From NCBI GenBank assembly GCA_019671135.1, contig JAHRHY010000001.1, positions 248,001-312,000 of the forward strand: a stretch of DNA of 64,000 bases. Direction: 5' to 3'. Source of the DNA: Linnemannia hyalina. Its lineage: Eukaryota > Mortierellomycota > Mortierellomycetes > Mortierellales > Mortierellaceae. Positions 10,311 to 21,881 of the stretch are shown here, in pieces. The notes beneath the pieces were generated by a model, which was not told the DNA's origin, did not search any database, and worked only from the letters and a program-made list of their open reading frames with translations. A program made the position numbers and the translations under genes. Each line of letters begins with the position of its first letter. The first letter of the stretch is position 1.

Positions 10311-11406
10311 AAGGCTGATAGACCGTACAGGTTGTCACATGAATGCGATGTTTGACGACCAGCTGCCATTTTAAACACGTTTTCGAGAGGTTGACCAGCA
10401 GCTCTTTTTCCCATTCCATATCCTCGCAACAGCATAAAAGGCACTCTGCTCCGTGTATCCAGTAACATTTCAGGCCCATACGCTTGCGGTAAGGCCAGTA
10501 CCTCCAGGTCCTTCTTCTCTCCTACACAGAACAACAGTTTTGATGCCAGCATGCCTTCTTGCAACGTCCAGATTCTTGAGGATCAGTCACTTAATAAGAT
10601 TGCAAAGTAAAGATCCATTACAGTTCTGGCAACCGTCGATATCAATCCAGCATCCACCACGAGGGTCGCACCTGCATCTAGGTAGATGTCTCGTAGTTGT
10701 GCAACTACTTCGGCTCGGAATTTCGGGGACCTCGGCATGCATAAAGTATCAATCCACGCATAACGCACACCAAGGCGGCTACAAGCTTCAGGAGTTAGCT
10801 TAAAGAGCATTCTCCGCATCTTCGACTATCTTGATCAAAGATTCCAAAGATTCCTTGAAACCAGATTTGGGAAACGGCCACATGAGGGGTCTTGGGCTCG
10901 TGCTCAAACAATACTCTCTCCTTGGTGTCGAAAAGCACGAGTTTAGCAGTCTCCTTAGGCTCGAAATGTGTCTCTTCACATTCGCATCCTTCGTCCAAAT
11001 GGCCAGGCTGTTGATGGTTTCCCGTGCTGTACGCCTTGCGGCAGGAATCATCACAGGTTTTGTGTAGTTGCTGATGTGTCGTTATTTGATTACATCTTGC
11101 GATTAGCTGGAACATTATTCTTGGGTGTAGCTCAAGGACTATGTTGGCTCGTGAGGGACAAAAGTTTGGCAGGTCGATGCAGTCTTTAGTTAGCTCCATC
11201 CACTGAGTTTTGTTGCGAGTACAACGGGCTGCCGTGGTTTGGATACATCCGCAATGTTCTACCAGTCCGAATAACAATAGAGCGTATCCTGGGTCTTGCT
11301 GCTGAGTGAACATCTGATATAAGCCAGCACTGATAAAGCCAAAACCGGCTTCAATGAGCGACGAGGCTACGGCAGCCATGTTCGGGGACGCACTAGCAGC
11401 GCGCAT
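10286..11406 (-). pseudogene. HET-domain (heterokaryon incompatibility-like) pseudogene
   Basis: Read on the minus strand, three blocks of the HET domain occur in the right order but in different frames. HVAVSQIW (cf. the usual YVALSHCWG) lies near 10890. RYAWIDTLCM (cf. YLWIDSLCI) followed by DIYLDAGATLVV (cf. DIYxxAxxTIAA) lies near 10650-10760. A distal NVFKMAAGRQTSHSCDNLYG block, as after HET domains of this fungal group, lies near 10310-10370. The N-terminal 200 codons (11406-10795) are open. A frame change is needed near 10900 and another near 10800, and a stop follows at about 10583. HET proteins act in non-self recognition and cell death. This copy is not translatable without repair. 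It overlaps the end of the transposase fragment on the other strand. Confidence 0.55.
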
Positions 11407-11646
11407 AACATGTTTTAGAGGCCATATCCAAGTTCACGAGACAACTGAAGCAAAGTAAAAGTCGCCTGCGAAGCTGTCAAATCTCCCCTCAGCGCTTGTT
11501 CCATTGTGCAAGCCGCAGACTGATGTTGTTGTTGCTCCACTCACTACATTGCTTCAACAAATCGCGGCTCAAGCAAATCACTCGCACAATTCACAAAAAA
11601 TGTATGTAATGGTATGTTTGCTATAGGCATAAAAATAAGCCCCTAT

Positions 11647-14600
11647 CTACTGTCTACGGTTCCTGAGTGTCGCGTCAGAATCCTGCTTCACATCGACAAC
11701 ACCAGCATCAGACTTCTTGGACTTCTTGACCTCATACCCTTGGTAACCGTCAGGGTTAGCGTCTCTAATCAGCTTCAAGAAGACCTCCTCCAACGACGTC
11801 TGCGAGATACCATAACCATGCACCAAAGGCTCAGCATGTTCATTCTGTCCAAGATGCACAGACACAGGAGTAAGACCTGGAGCAGAGGAGATCTGGTTCT
11901 CGCTTGAAGACGAAGGCAAGGGAGTGTTACGTCCGCTGTTCGCATTGGATCCCTGTGCAGAGCCAGCAGGACGAACAGAGGAACTGGTACCACCATCAAC
12001 AGTCTCGAGCCACTTGACCAGTCCTGGAATACTGCTCATCGACGAGGGTGGGAACTGGTACAGCAACGCACCGGCAGAGTCGTCCTTGAGGATACAGCCA
12101 GGAACGCGCGACTCGATCTGAGACTTGACATACTCGGTGTTGGCGGGGTCGGTCATAAGGGAGATACGGTATCCGGCTCCAAACTTGTTCTTAAGATGGA
12201 TCGAGTTTCCGATAGCACGAAGGCGTCCGTGAGCCATGACACAGATGCGGTCTCCAAGGATGTCAGCCTCTTCCATAGAGTGAGTCGTCAAAATTATAAT
12301 GCGTCCCTGCTTGAACTTCTCGATAAACGACCATACATGGCGACGGTTCGTAGGGTCCATTCCTAGATGAAAATATGATAGTAATTAATATCAACGATTC
12401 AACACCACCAAATAACGTCACCAAATACAATAAGGCAAGACAACTTACCAGTAGTAGGCTCATCCAAAAAGATAATCTTGGGGTCACCGAGGGTAGAGAT
12501 GACCATGGAGAGACGTCTCTTCATACCGCCAGAGTAAGTGTGCGACAACTTGTCCTTGACATTCCAGAGTCGAACGGCGTTCAAGCGCTCCTCAGTCAGG
12601 CGTGGGATGTCCTCCTTGGGCACGTTCTTGAGTCCAGCATAGAGTTGAATATGTTCCTTAGCAGTCAGGTCGTCAAACAAAATGTCGTGCTGGGGGCAAA
12701 CTCCCATCATCGAGCGAATCTCTGCCATCTCCGAGTTCATCGATAGTCCGTAAAAGGTGGCATCTCCTCCAGTCGAGCGCGTCAATCCCGACAACATGTT
12801 CATGGTGGTCGACTTTCCAGCACCGTTCTGCCCCAAAAGCGCCAACAGCTTGCCCTCCTGCAATGTCAAGCACAGATCCTTGACGGCAATCTTGTCCAGA
12901 GGACTCTTCCTGAAGGCTGACTCCCGGAAGACCTTTTGCAGGTTGCAGATTCTGGCGGCGGTCTCAAAGTTGCTGTCCAAAGCCAAGCCTCTCTCAACTG
13001 TGACATCTACGTCATCCTCGTCCTCGACTGGGAGATCCGAACGATCTTTGCTCATCTTGGCCATGTAAGCATCACGCTTGGCCTTGTTGGCTTGCTGAGC
13101 GGCGATCCAGTCGTGAGTCGAGAGCTTTTTGCGAATGTTCAGGCCGTAGAAGGAAGGGTCGAGGAAGAACAGAGGGTGACGGCTGTTGCCGTAATCATCA
13201 GCAACGACCTGGTCAAAGTAGAGGGTGAGGATAGCAAAAACTCCAATATTCATCAACAGCAAGTACCACGACTGGACAGGTGCTGGGACATCAGGATGGC
13301 GGGTCTTGTAGGTGTCATAGGTAGGGGTGTAAGAGGTAGGGATCTTGTCGTAAAGGTTGTTCCAGTGGAAGCCGGGACCAGGAATGTAGGTCGCCGTCAA
13401 GACGTCGAAGCGGCCCGACGAGTACAGGGACATGTCGAGGAAAATTTTGCCAAAGTTGAAGAAAGGAATAAACATGAGGCAGTACTTGCCGGCGACAGAG
13501 GTGCCTTCGTCATACCAGATGTAACCAACATACGAGTTGGAAAAGACCATACTCTCAAAGAGGAGACCGATGATAAACAAAAAGATTCCGATCAAGATGG
13601 CTGTCCTGGAGGCCTTGACCATGGTGGTGATCCAGAAGGCCATAGTGACCATGGCCAGTCCAAAGAGCAAGAAGGTAATGACCAGCGCACCAAAGTTGGA
13701 GTTCTTGAAGACCGAGAATCCAAAGGCAATACCAAATCCGCAAATGACAACGGCGCTGATGAGGACCAAGACAGCGTTCGAAAGCCACCACGAGAACCAG
13801 TAGACCAATGTCTTCAGACCCATCATTTGCATACTGTGGCGCAGGTGGAGCTCCTTTTCCATGACAATCTGGTTGAGGACACAGATAAAAATGACCATCA
13901 TGGAGCAGAAGAAGAACATGGCGCCGAGACTGGAGACGACTTCGTCACTGGCAAGCGTTGGAGGAACCTTGGGGAAATCCTTGAGGTGGGCATTGAGGTT
14001 GGCAGATGTTCCCTCGGCAATCTGGAGGATGGCCTCGTCGACAGCGCGGGTGAATGAGAGAAGCGAATCGCCAAAAGGATCGGTTCCATTGGCAGAGGTC
14101 GTAAAGTTGAACCAGGTCTGGTAGACATAGTTCTTGGGAGGGCCTTCAACAATCGAAAACTCGATACCGAAGCGGGTAGTGTTAGGGTTCTGGAGCGAGT
14201 ACTTGTAGATGAAGTCGCCGTTGGGAACAGGGACGAGGTCGAGGGTGGTTGTGGGGAGAGTGTTGAGGTCCGATGCAGAGAATGCATTGGCAAAGGCGAG
14301 GTCGACTGTGGGTTCACGGACTTTGTTGTTGTTGTTGACAGTGGTGAGAATCTGGCGAATCTCGGGGGTGTCGGGTGTGAACATGACGTTAATACAAGCC
14401 TTCTTTGGTGTCCGTCCCTGAAATGAATTGAATTGGAGGATGTGTGCGAGGAGGTTAATACTGGGAAGGGTGAATGTCGATTCCTAAGGAGACTTTATTC
14501 GCTTTATGAGCATGTGTTACCTGGCAGGTGTCGATCCCAGGGAGTGTCCATGACTCGGGGTGGTAGTTGGACTGTAGTTGACGCGAGGTGTCGGCCTTTT

Positions 14601-15033
14601 GGAGGACCCAGAGAAGGAAGAGGAAGAGGATGGGACCCAGCAGGGTCTGGGCAAAGGTCGATCTTCTGTATCGGATCTATTATGTTGGGGAAGTATATGA
14701 ATCCATGCATTTGCATGTTGAGTTCCAGGTCTGAGCGTCAGGGTCGCCGTATCTTTGTCTGCGTAACCAGACCAAGTCGAATGTTATTGTTCTCGCACAA
14801 GTCCAAGAATAGAGAGATATTATGCTTTTTGTTACCTGGAGAATAGTGTTGCGACGGAGCATGGTGCCGAGCTGGCGGAAGCCTAAGACGATGCCATTCT
14901 GGTAGGAAAAGTCCTGGTCTGCGGCCGAGCGGACGTTGAGGGTGTTCGCAAGCTGCTTTTGCGTTTCGGTGGCGTGCACTGCTGTTGATGTTCCTCGTCC
15001 TGCCGAGTCGTGATTAGTCTCCTTGATGGACAT
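11647..15033 (-). CDS. ABC transporter, ABCA-type half transporter
   Basis: Four exons in coding order: 15033-14836, 14676-14521, 14417-12449 and 12362-11647, all in phase, giving about 1012 residues. The layout is an N-terminal membrane anchor (TLLGPILFLFLLWVLQ), a large lumenal loop, a block of about six membrane segments, then one nucleotide-binding domain: Walker A GQNGAGKST, Q-loop CPQHD, signature YSGGMKRRLS, Walker B KIIFLDEPTTG and H-loop TTHSMEEAD. The C-terminal NEHAEPLVHGYGISQTSLEE block is typical of ABCA proteins (SQ-T-LE-VF). One TMD plus one NBD means it must dimerise, as the plant ABCA half-size group does. ABCA proteins move lipids across membranes, but the substrate cannot be told from sequence. 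The start is the ATG at 15033, followed by a soluble leader of about 50 residues. The whole gene is intact. Confidence 0.9.
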
Positions 15034-16599
15034 TGTAAGTAAATGTATGTCTACTTTAGATTCAGGAGTGAATGCGGTCAACTTTGTTGTGTGTGATTCC
15101 ACTAGGCTGTTGACATTCACACAAGAACAGGGGTATAAAGTGAGAGGGAGGTGTAAGGAATAAGAAGAGGGAGCTTCGTCAAAAAAAAAAAAGAGGATGG
15201 AGAAAGAGGGGATGAGGGAAGAAGAGGAGAGAGGAGAGGAGAGGGGTTGGGCAGTTAACGATTGACCCGGTGGAGCGAGGAGGAGGAGTGATGAAGAGGA
15301 CGAAGTGATGAGGGAGGGGAGGTGGATAAAGAAAGGTATGACAATAAAAAAAAAAAGGGTTATTTTCCGACGATGCGATTATGCGTTGTGTCTCGATCGC
15401 ATTTCAATAAAAAGGTGTACACGCACTCTCGCATGCAGAGCACACACACACAGTTGAAGACAAAAAAACAGCCAACCCTAGCCTCTCTCGCGCCGTTACC
15501 GACCAACAAGGGCTGTCGCCGTCGATTTTGTCTTTTTCTCCTTTTTCTTGTTCTCCTCTCCCCTCTTTTCAACGCTGGCACTTTTTCATTCATACAAGAT
15601 ACTTCAATAACAAAAAAAAGATGCAAAAGTATAATTGCATTGCATCCAAGTAGCCCCTCCCCCCAGCCGGAGTATCCTCCGCGAACCAACCTTCATCCCC
15701 ACTACAACGATCGATAACCCCACTGAGACTCAGCCTGCAAAAATTGTTTGAAGGAAGGACAAGTGCTCTCGACTCTTCAATCAAGATATAGACAAACCTG
15801 CTTGTCCGCACTGGGCAATTATTATTATTTGTGTACCACAACCACCCTAGATGGAATTACCCCTACTTCATCCTCAATTGAACAACTGGACTACCAATTC
15901 CATATACCCGTTGGGCCACAGCCTTTTACTTGGTAAAAACACTTTTTCGCTGTCATCAACCCCATGCGCATGCGCGCTCCTGCAGTACCACGTCTCACTC
16001 TCAGCCTCAAGTAGGGTCTGGCCCTTTGTCTCATCAGTCGATCCTTGTTCCTTGTGCCTTTGCGTAGCCAACGATATTATTATTCCATTCCGCCGCCCCT
16101 GGACCCTTTTGCCAAAAAAAAAAAAAAAAAAAGTCTTGGCCACAGCCCTCATTCGTTCTTGCTTCTGCTGCGTAGAGAATGGACTGTTTTGGGGGGGTTG
16201 ACATCCGGTAGTCGGTAGAACAAGGAAAAGAATAGAATTCATTGACGCCTTGAACAAATTACATTATTTGTTCCTGTGCATGGCACCCCTTAATCCTCTG
16301 TGGAATCTTTAATAAGAAGTACCTCCAGACAAAAAAAATATTCTGTCTCTTCCTTTGATCGTTGTCGCGTTTCTTGGTCCTATTCTTGACGCGAAGAAAC
16401 AAGAGAAAAGGGCTCTCATCCCTTCCACACAAGCATACAAGCACACATTCGTCATCCATGTGCCAAGCCCATTTCATTCCATCTCACGCCGAAATGGACC
16501 ACTCTCGTCTATCTCTTTCTTTCACCCGTCTCTCCGTCATCTCCGTTTTGACACACTTGCCCCGTCCCCACTCGAGCAACCTCAAGTAGCACGTTGCCA
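15034..16599. other. Intergenic, about 1.57 kb, no gene seen
   Basis: It holds the upstream region of the ABC transporter gene (purine-rich on the plus strand at 15150-15320, i.e. C+T-rich on the coding strand) and an A20 run at 16114-16133. Frames are short and of low complexity. Confidence 0.45.
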
Positions 16600-17550
16600 G
16601 GAAGACAACAAACTCCTTCAACTTGCAACTGGAGCGCACACTCTGGAACAGCTACAAGGCATATGGACCCATCCCTCTGTACATCAACCTCCCAACTATC
16701 GACGATCCAGCTCACGATCTCACTGAGAAGCAGCTGTGTTACCATAACTTTTTGGACGTCCAGAACCTAGAGTTGAAGCTGCACCGACGATTTGTTCTCA
16801 TCTGCGTTGGGTATGATAAGACTCAACTCAAGACTAACTTACACAAGTCCAACCAGTACAACCAGCCAGGACAGTGAAAAGTCCAAACGGTCGTCAGCTG
16901 TCAGAGTCAGTACCTGGGTGCCGACTACGGTCTCGGCTCCAACCCCAGTCAGCAGACCGCTATTCTCGCGCCACAACCGAGCTCTTGCAGGAGGCCGTCA
17001 TTGCGTCGTTCTCGAAAGCCTAGATCCAGCAATACGTTGAGAAATTTGTCGCGTCCCAGCCAGCACACATATCTGTTTTAGGCAGTCCGGGATGGACAAA
17101 GGAGGATTACATGGAGACGTTGATAAATGTCCTGGTCTGATAGAGTTGGTCTCGAGCCCCTTTCTACTGACGCTGTCGTTGGAGGCGCTTCCAGGAGCCA
17201 TCGATCCCAAGGAGGATCTGTGGACCGCCCGGATCACGCTTGTGCAGCTTTACGATGGCTTCTTCAAGCAGTGGCTCAGAACCAACAGGGCACGATTGGA
17301 GAGCAATTCACTGACCACAAGGGACCAAGATGCATCCGACTTGCTTACAGAGGACGAGGGCGACTTTTTCTACCACGGTATCTAGTCCCAAAAGGACCTA
17401 TCAGTGGCGGTATTTGAACACCAAGCAGGAAACCCGCTGGTCCTGTATTGTACACCTACCTTCGCGACAAGAACACATGGAAAGTCAATTCTTTCCACCC
17501 AACGACAGCCAGATCAAGCCGCTGAGAGAGTCGGTCACGATCACGCGGTG
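16600..17550 (+). pseudogene. NACHT/STAND-type NTPase pseudogene fragment
   Basis: Pieces of one protein lie in successive frames: LERTLWNSYKAYGPIPLYIN with LPTIDDPAHDL, then RRFVLICVGYDKTQ and NLHKSNQYNQPGQ, then VVSCQSQYLGADY, then LLQEAVIASFSKA (stop) IQQYVEKFVASQ, then ELVSSPFLLTLSLEALPGAI and TARITLVQLYDGFFKQWL. The order fits the NACHT fold: a Walker B-like hhLIC-DGYDE (here LICVGYDK, acidic residue lost), the sensor segment SC+S-YL, and the helical NPFLL-LSLE region. I recall such ATPases, often with WD40 repeats, as a large family in Mortierella, but this is from memory. Several frameshifts and in-frame stops (for example after NQPGQ at about 16877) show it is dead. The P-loop part upstream is not recognisable. 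Confidence 0.55.
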
Positions 17551-17865
17551 ACGCTTGGGGTCGGGTCGTTGAGGGTTTGGAGGGTTTGAGGGAGGATGGG
17601 TTTTATGATTTGGTTCTTGTTTAGGGTGAGTCGAATGAGTTGAATTTGGAGGATGTGGCAGTGGATGTAGTGGGGCTGAGTTCTTTGAAGCGCGATTTGT
17701 TCATACGAATATGCAAAAAAAAAAAGACATAAACGCAACCGACGCCAATGGCAAAAAATAAAAAAAAATGTCAGAATGGGTATGACAGCAAAAAAATGTG
17801 CTGCTCTCTTGATGTATTCCGGACCTCTTTGGGGCTGAAAAGAAAGAAGAAAAAACCCCCTTTAC

Positions 17866-18839
17866 TCAACGAATGGTGCTTTGCTCGATCCCAACATCAG
17901 AACTACTCCTCTCATGCCGATCCATGATCCCTCTATGACTCTCTCCCTCGCCACCACTAGCAGCATGCCGCCTCATCCACCCCTCACGTCTCTCTTCTCT
18001 CTGTTGCCCACCTCCTCCTCCTCCTCCTCCTCCTCCTCCTTCTGCCATTTGAAGGTCCTCAGGATCACTATCATGATAATAATCCACACCCTCCACCCTC
18101 GAAGCCCACCCCTGAGCACGCGCACGCATCCGCATCAATGGACTCGAAGGTGGAGGTCTCTGGTGCATCCAGTGACGATTCTGTGGCTGGAGCTGATATG
18201 GGTGTTGGCTATGATGTTGATCTTCGAAAGTAGCTTCAAACTCCACCTCAAGCTGTCCAATCCCTTCTCCTCCTCCTCCCGGCCACCGTCCCTGCTCATA
18301 TTCCAGGTGTAGCTCCTGATCTTGGCCACTGTCGACCATAGAAGTCGGAGACATCGTAAAGGGCTCACGGGAACCACCAACACCCAAACCCATCATGAAA
18401 GAGGGCGACAAGAAATTCGAGACGGATGCAGAACTGGACGACAAGATCTGAGGAAGCGGCGGACCACGATGCCCTAACGCTTCCCTTCGTCTGCTCAACA
18501 GTGCCGATGTACTGTAGTGATTGCTCCCACGCCGATCCGAGGAATTGGCATTGTTGTTGTGGAGGCTGTAGGCGTTGTGGTGATTGGCGCTCAGGGCGAT
18601 CGGGTCATGAGAAAGTGAGTGTCGGAACCGATAATCGGGGAGGCGTGTGTCAATGTATCCTGAGGTAGTAGCAGCAGCGGTAGCACCTGTTATTGTTGTA
18701 TTTGATGCAGCAGAGGAGAAGTTGTGGAGATCTTGACGACGTGTTTGGCGGATGGTGGATCCGAGGCGGATGATATGGCGGTGACGGCATTCGGGGCATT
18801 GGCAGTCTGCTGCTAGACAGATATTCGACCGTGCTATTA

Positions 18840-18877
<38 letters not shown>

Positions 18878-19011
18878 GAGAGAGAGGGCGATTGATGGGA
18901 CTATGTTGGTATGATAGGGAAGCAAGATTGAAGGGTACGAAAAAATATTAATCGTGTGCAGTTGTTACCTCGATCTGCATCTACTTCAATGACAGGGATG
19001 GGGATACCCAT
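17866..19011 (-). CDS. Hypothetical protein with an N-terminal Cys/His cluster
   Basis: Two exons, 19011-18969 and 18833-17866, join in phase to about 336 residues. The first reads MGIPIPVIEVDADR. The second starts ARSNICLAADCQCPECRHRH. The four cysteines and following histidines (C-x5-C-x-C-x2-C-x-H) within residues 15-35 look like a small metal-binding cluster. The rest is Ser/Asn/His-rich low complexity with an acidic stretch, a run of at least ten glycines encoded by a (CCT)n repeat, and no recognised domain. No signal peptide or membrane segment is seen. The intron carries a 32-nt AG repeat. I do not recognise the family. Coding status rests on the long frame and matching splice phases. 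Confidence 0.6.
18843..18874. repeat. (AG)16 microsatellite in an intron
   Basis: A perfect dinucleotide run lies inside the single intron of the minus-strand gene at 17866-19011. On the coding strand it is (CT)n close to the acceptor and may act as its polypyrimidine tract. Confidence 0.9.
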
Positions 19012-19491
19012 TATTGCTGCACACCAAGCAAAAGGAGAGAGAAAGTGAAAGCTAAGAAAATCAAAGGGAATGAGGTCAAGTAAGTACAAAAGAGAGGAGG
19101 CGAGGGGTGGACAGGCAGTGACAATGACAATCGTAGGAAAGGGATCGACAACACACGGACCACCCTGACACGCCTAGCCCGGCCTGACTGACTGACTGAG
19201 GAGAGAACAAACAACACCGCCCGGCGATTTTCAAATCTCGACTCTTTGCTATGGTCAGTTCAAATTAGAATGCACAGAGGCACATTGCACCAAACAACTA
19301 AGTGTAGTCCAAAAGGCACAGCCTTTTTATTATGTATAAGTATTGTAATATTAGGGATTAGAAAAGTATGGGTTGTTGGAGGGTCATAAGTGTCATTAGC
19401 AGGAAGTGTTTGGCAAGTCTCAATTAGCGACAGGCGCTTGTCATCACCTATTTTGTTTTCTTGTATTGGTTTATCTTTATCCTTACTCCTT
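19012..19491. other. Intergenic, no gene seen
   Basis: It contains the upstream region of the minus-strand gene ending at 19011 and the 3' flank of the next minus-strand gene. Confidence 0.45.
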
Positions 19492-21881
19492 TCAAAAATC
19501 AAAAGGGAAGAAGGTAGGAGCAAGTACAGGGGACTCAGCCTTCTTGGCCTCAAGGGTCTCTTTGGCCTCATGGATCCCACGCATGACGATGAGCTTGACC
19601 CAGGTCTCGAGTTGATGGCGACCCAGGGCGGTCTGCTTGACAATATCGATAGGGTTGAAGGATCCTTGGTCGATCTTGAATTCCAACCGGAACTTGCATG
19701 CCCTACACACAAAGGAAGAAATGAAAAACGTGTTAGGGTGAGGGCCAAGGATTTGTTGTTGATTGTTCGAGTGCCAATAGTTGACAAGAATGAGAAGAGG
19801 CTAGGGGGGACATACTGGATCAAGAAGCGCCAGTTGTCGGCGCCACGCCAGGTGCGTGTGGTGTCTTCGTGGGCCTTGTCGACGACTCCAAAGGGCATGT
19901 TGGTAAGACGGATGAATGCATTGAACACCATGCACACCACATAGCCGTCGCTGTGTCATCGGAAGATTAAAAAAAAGAAGGCATGCAGGGTCAGTTTTTG
20001 TGGGACAAAGCAAATGATTCCTTGCATATGGCATTTCTAAGCATAGAAGGAGGAGACGACGTGTTATGTACCTAAGGGCCTTCAAGAAGGCGGTCTTGTC
20101 GGTGGATGGAGAAGGGAGCGAGTCGCGAGTTGCAGGCTTGAAGAACTCGAGGAATGCATGGCAGCGGTCTATTAACATAGTCATCACCATGCGATTAATG
20201 AGGGCAGTCGGTTAGTCTACGTTCGTCCATCTTGACAAAGGAATCTAGAAAGGATCATGAAGTAAATTCAGATGCCTCGTTGTTTGTTAGAAAGAACACT
20301 CACCCAAGGAGATCTGCTCCCCTTCCTCAGTCGTCCACTCGTCATCATTAATCCACTTGGGCAAAGCCTGGGTAGCAGCCTCAGAGCCATCGTTGCCGGT
20401 ACCACTTGAGATCAGCAATTGCTCCAACTGGGTCTCAATCTTCTCGACCTGAGGCTTGAAGAGATGCTCCTGGACAATGGCAAGATACTCCTTCATCTCT
20501 GCCCGTTCAGCCTCCAGGTCTCCGAAACTGAGTCGCGCATAGCAATAGTCCTCCGGGTGGTCCATCTCATTCTCAGAGTCCAATACCCGGTTATACTGCT
20601 CCATAAGCGACAACATCTCGATAACAGACAGGGCCGCCTGACGATGGATGATCAAAGCCGAGGCCGAGAGGACAGGGGCATGCATGGAGTAGGTCCTAAT
20701 GGACGAGATGGCTTTGGTCGAGGACTCTAGCAGCGCTAGCATGTCGACAGAGACGTTATCGTACCGGTGTTGTTGCTGTGTGTTGAGCGAACTGTTCGAG
20801 AATTCTTTGCCGTATCCCAGTTGGTGCGACATCTCGTTCTCGTCGACCGAGATGGGCGAGTCCAATGGTGACTCGTCGTGGTACTGTCGTCCGTTTCCGG
20901 AATGTGCTGAAGGCGAAGGGTAGCTGATGATGCCCCAGATCTCCAGGACCTGTTGGATGTCTTCGTGGCAGTTCCTCAGCAGGACTTCTGGACTAGGTGC
21001 CATCAATCCTGCGCGGGGCCCGATCGAATCGACAAAACTCATCTTGGCAAAGTCAAAGTTCAATACTCTATTATAAAACAAGGGAGAGAGTAGAGGACGT
21101 TAGGTCAGGTCACTATGCACATAGCATACACATCCTTGAGCAGAGAGGTCATAACGTTCGGGATTCAAGGAGGTTGTTGCATCGTTGTTGTTGCCGTTGT
21201 TTGATGCAAGGTACATGCATGCCCAAGGCAAAAATAAAAATGGCGCATGTGTGACAGAAACAACAACACTTACCCCTCGCTAATGGCCCCGCCAGAGGCA
21301 TAGTACTTTTGCAGGTATGTGATGGAACCCAATGCCCGGATGCTGGCTCTCTTCCTGGCGCTGTTCGACAGCTGCCTCACTTGTCTGTTGTTTTTTGTGT
21401 CATTTCCGAAGAATATGAATAAAGAAAAAGAATAATGGATATCAGTATAATAGAAAGAGGAATCGCATGGATCGAGGTGCATTGACCATGGCACCTGTAT
21501 GCGTGTGAGTGTGACAGTGAGACAGAGACACAGAGAGTGCAGCATTTCTCTTTTCAATACTCCGTGCGCATCCTGAATGGTTGGCGGATGCAAGATCCCT
21601 TCTCTCTCCGGCCCAAATATTTTTCCAACATACCTTGGCTTGACATATCCTTCGGCAAACTTGAGTGTACTCATTCTATATCCAGCAGGAGGTGGAATGT
21701 TATTGTACGATGTCGACGGTAATTGTTGTTGTTTTCCATGATGTGGTTCATCGTGGTGGTCGAGTTGCCGAGTGTCGAGGTCGTCATAGACACCAATACC
21801 ACCGACAGTAGAGGAACGTTCCCGTTTTTGGCGATGTAAACGAAAGAGATAAAAGATAAAACTGTCAGCGGGCTTTCTCAT
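19492..21881 (-). CDS. Conserved fungal protein with a calponin-homology-like C-terminal region
   Basis: Exons in coding order are about 21881-21637, 21388-21276, 21069-20304, 20170-20070, 19945-19816 and 19702-19492. The junctions I checked are in phase. The middle part is helical (LEAERAEMKEYLAIVQEHLF, KIETQLEQLL). The C-terminal part reads RCHAFLEFFKP, FLKAL, SDGYVVCMVFNAFIR, ADNWRFLIQACKFRLEFKI, FNPIDIVKQ. DG-hVhC-hhN and the later xNWRFLxxCKxxhx pattern resemble calponin-homology domains (DGVxLCxLxN, xNIxxFLxAC), which bind actin or act as signalling scaffolds. A separate fungal family with a CH-like fold is equally possible. The N-terminus is uncertain: MRKPADSF at 21881 is the best ATG in the open frame, but an extra 5' exon cannot be excluded. 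Confidence 0.6.

Noticed and set aside
13000..14057. 373-codon plus-strand ORF at 12936-14057
   Set aside because: It lies wholly inside the large exon of the ABC transporter on the other strand and is a frame shadow of it.
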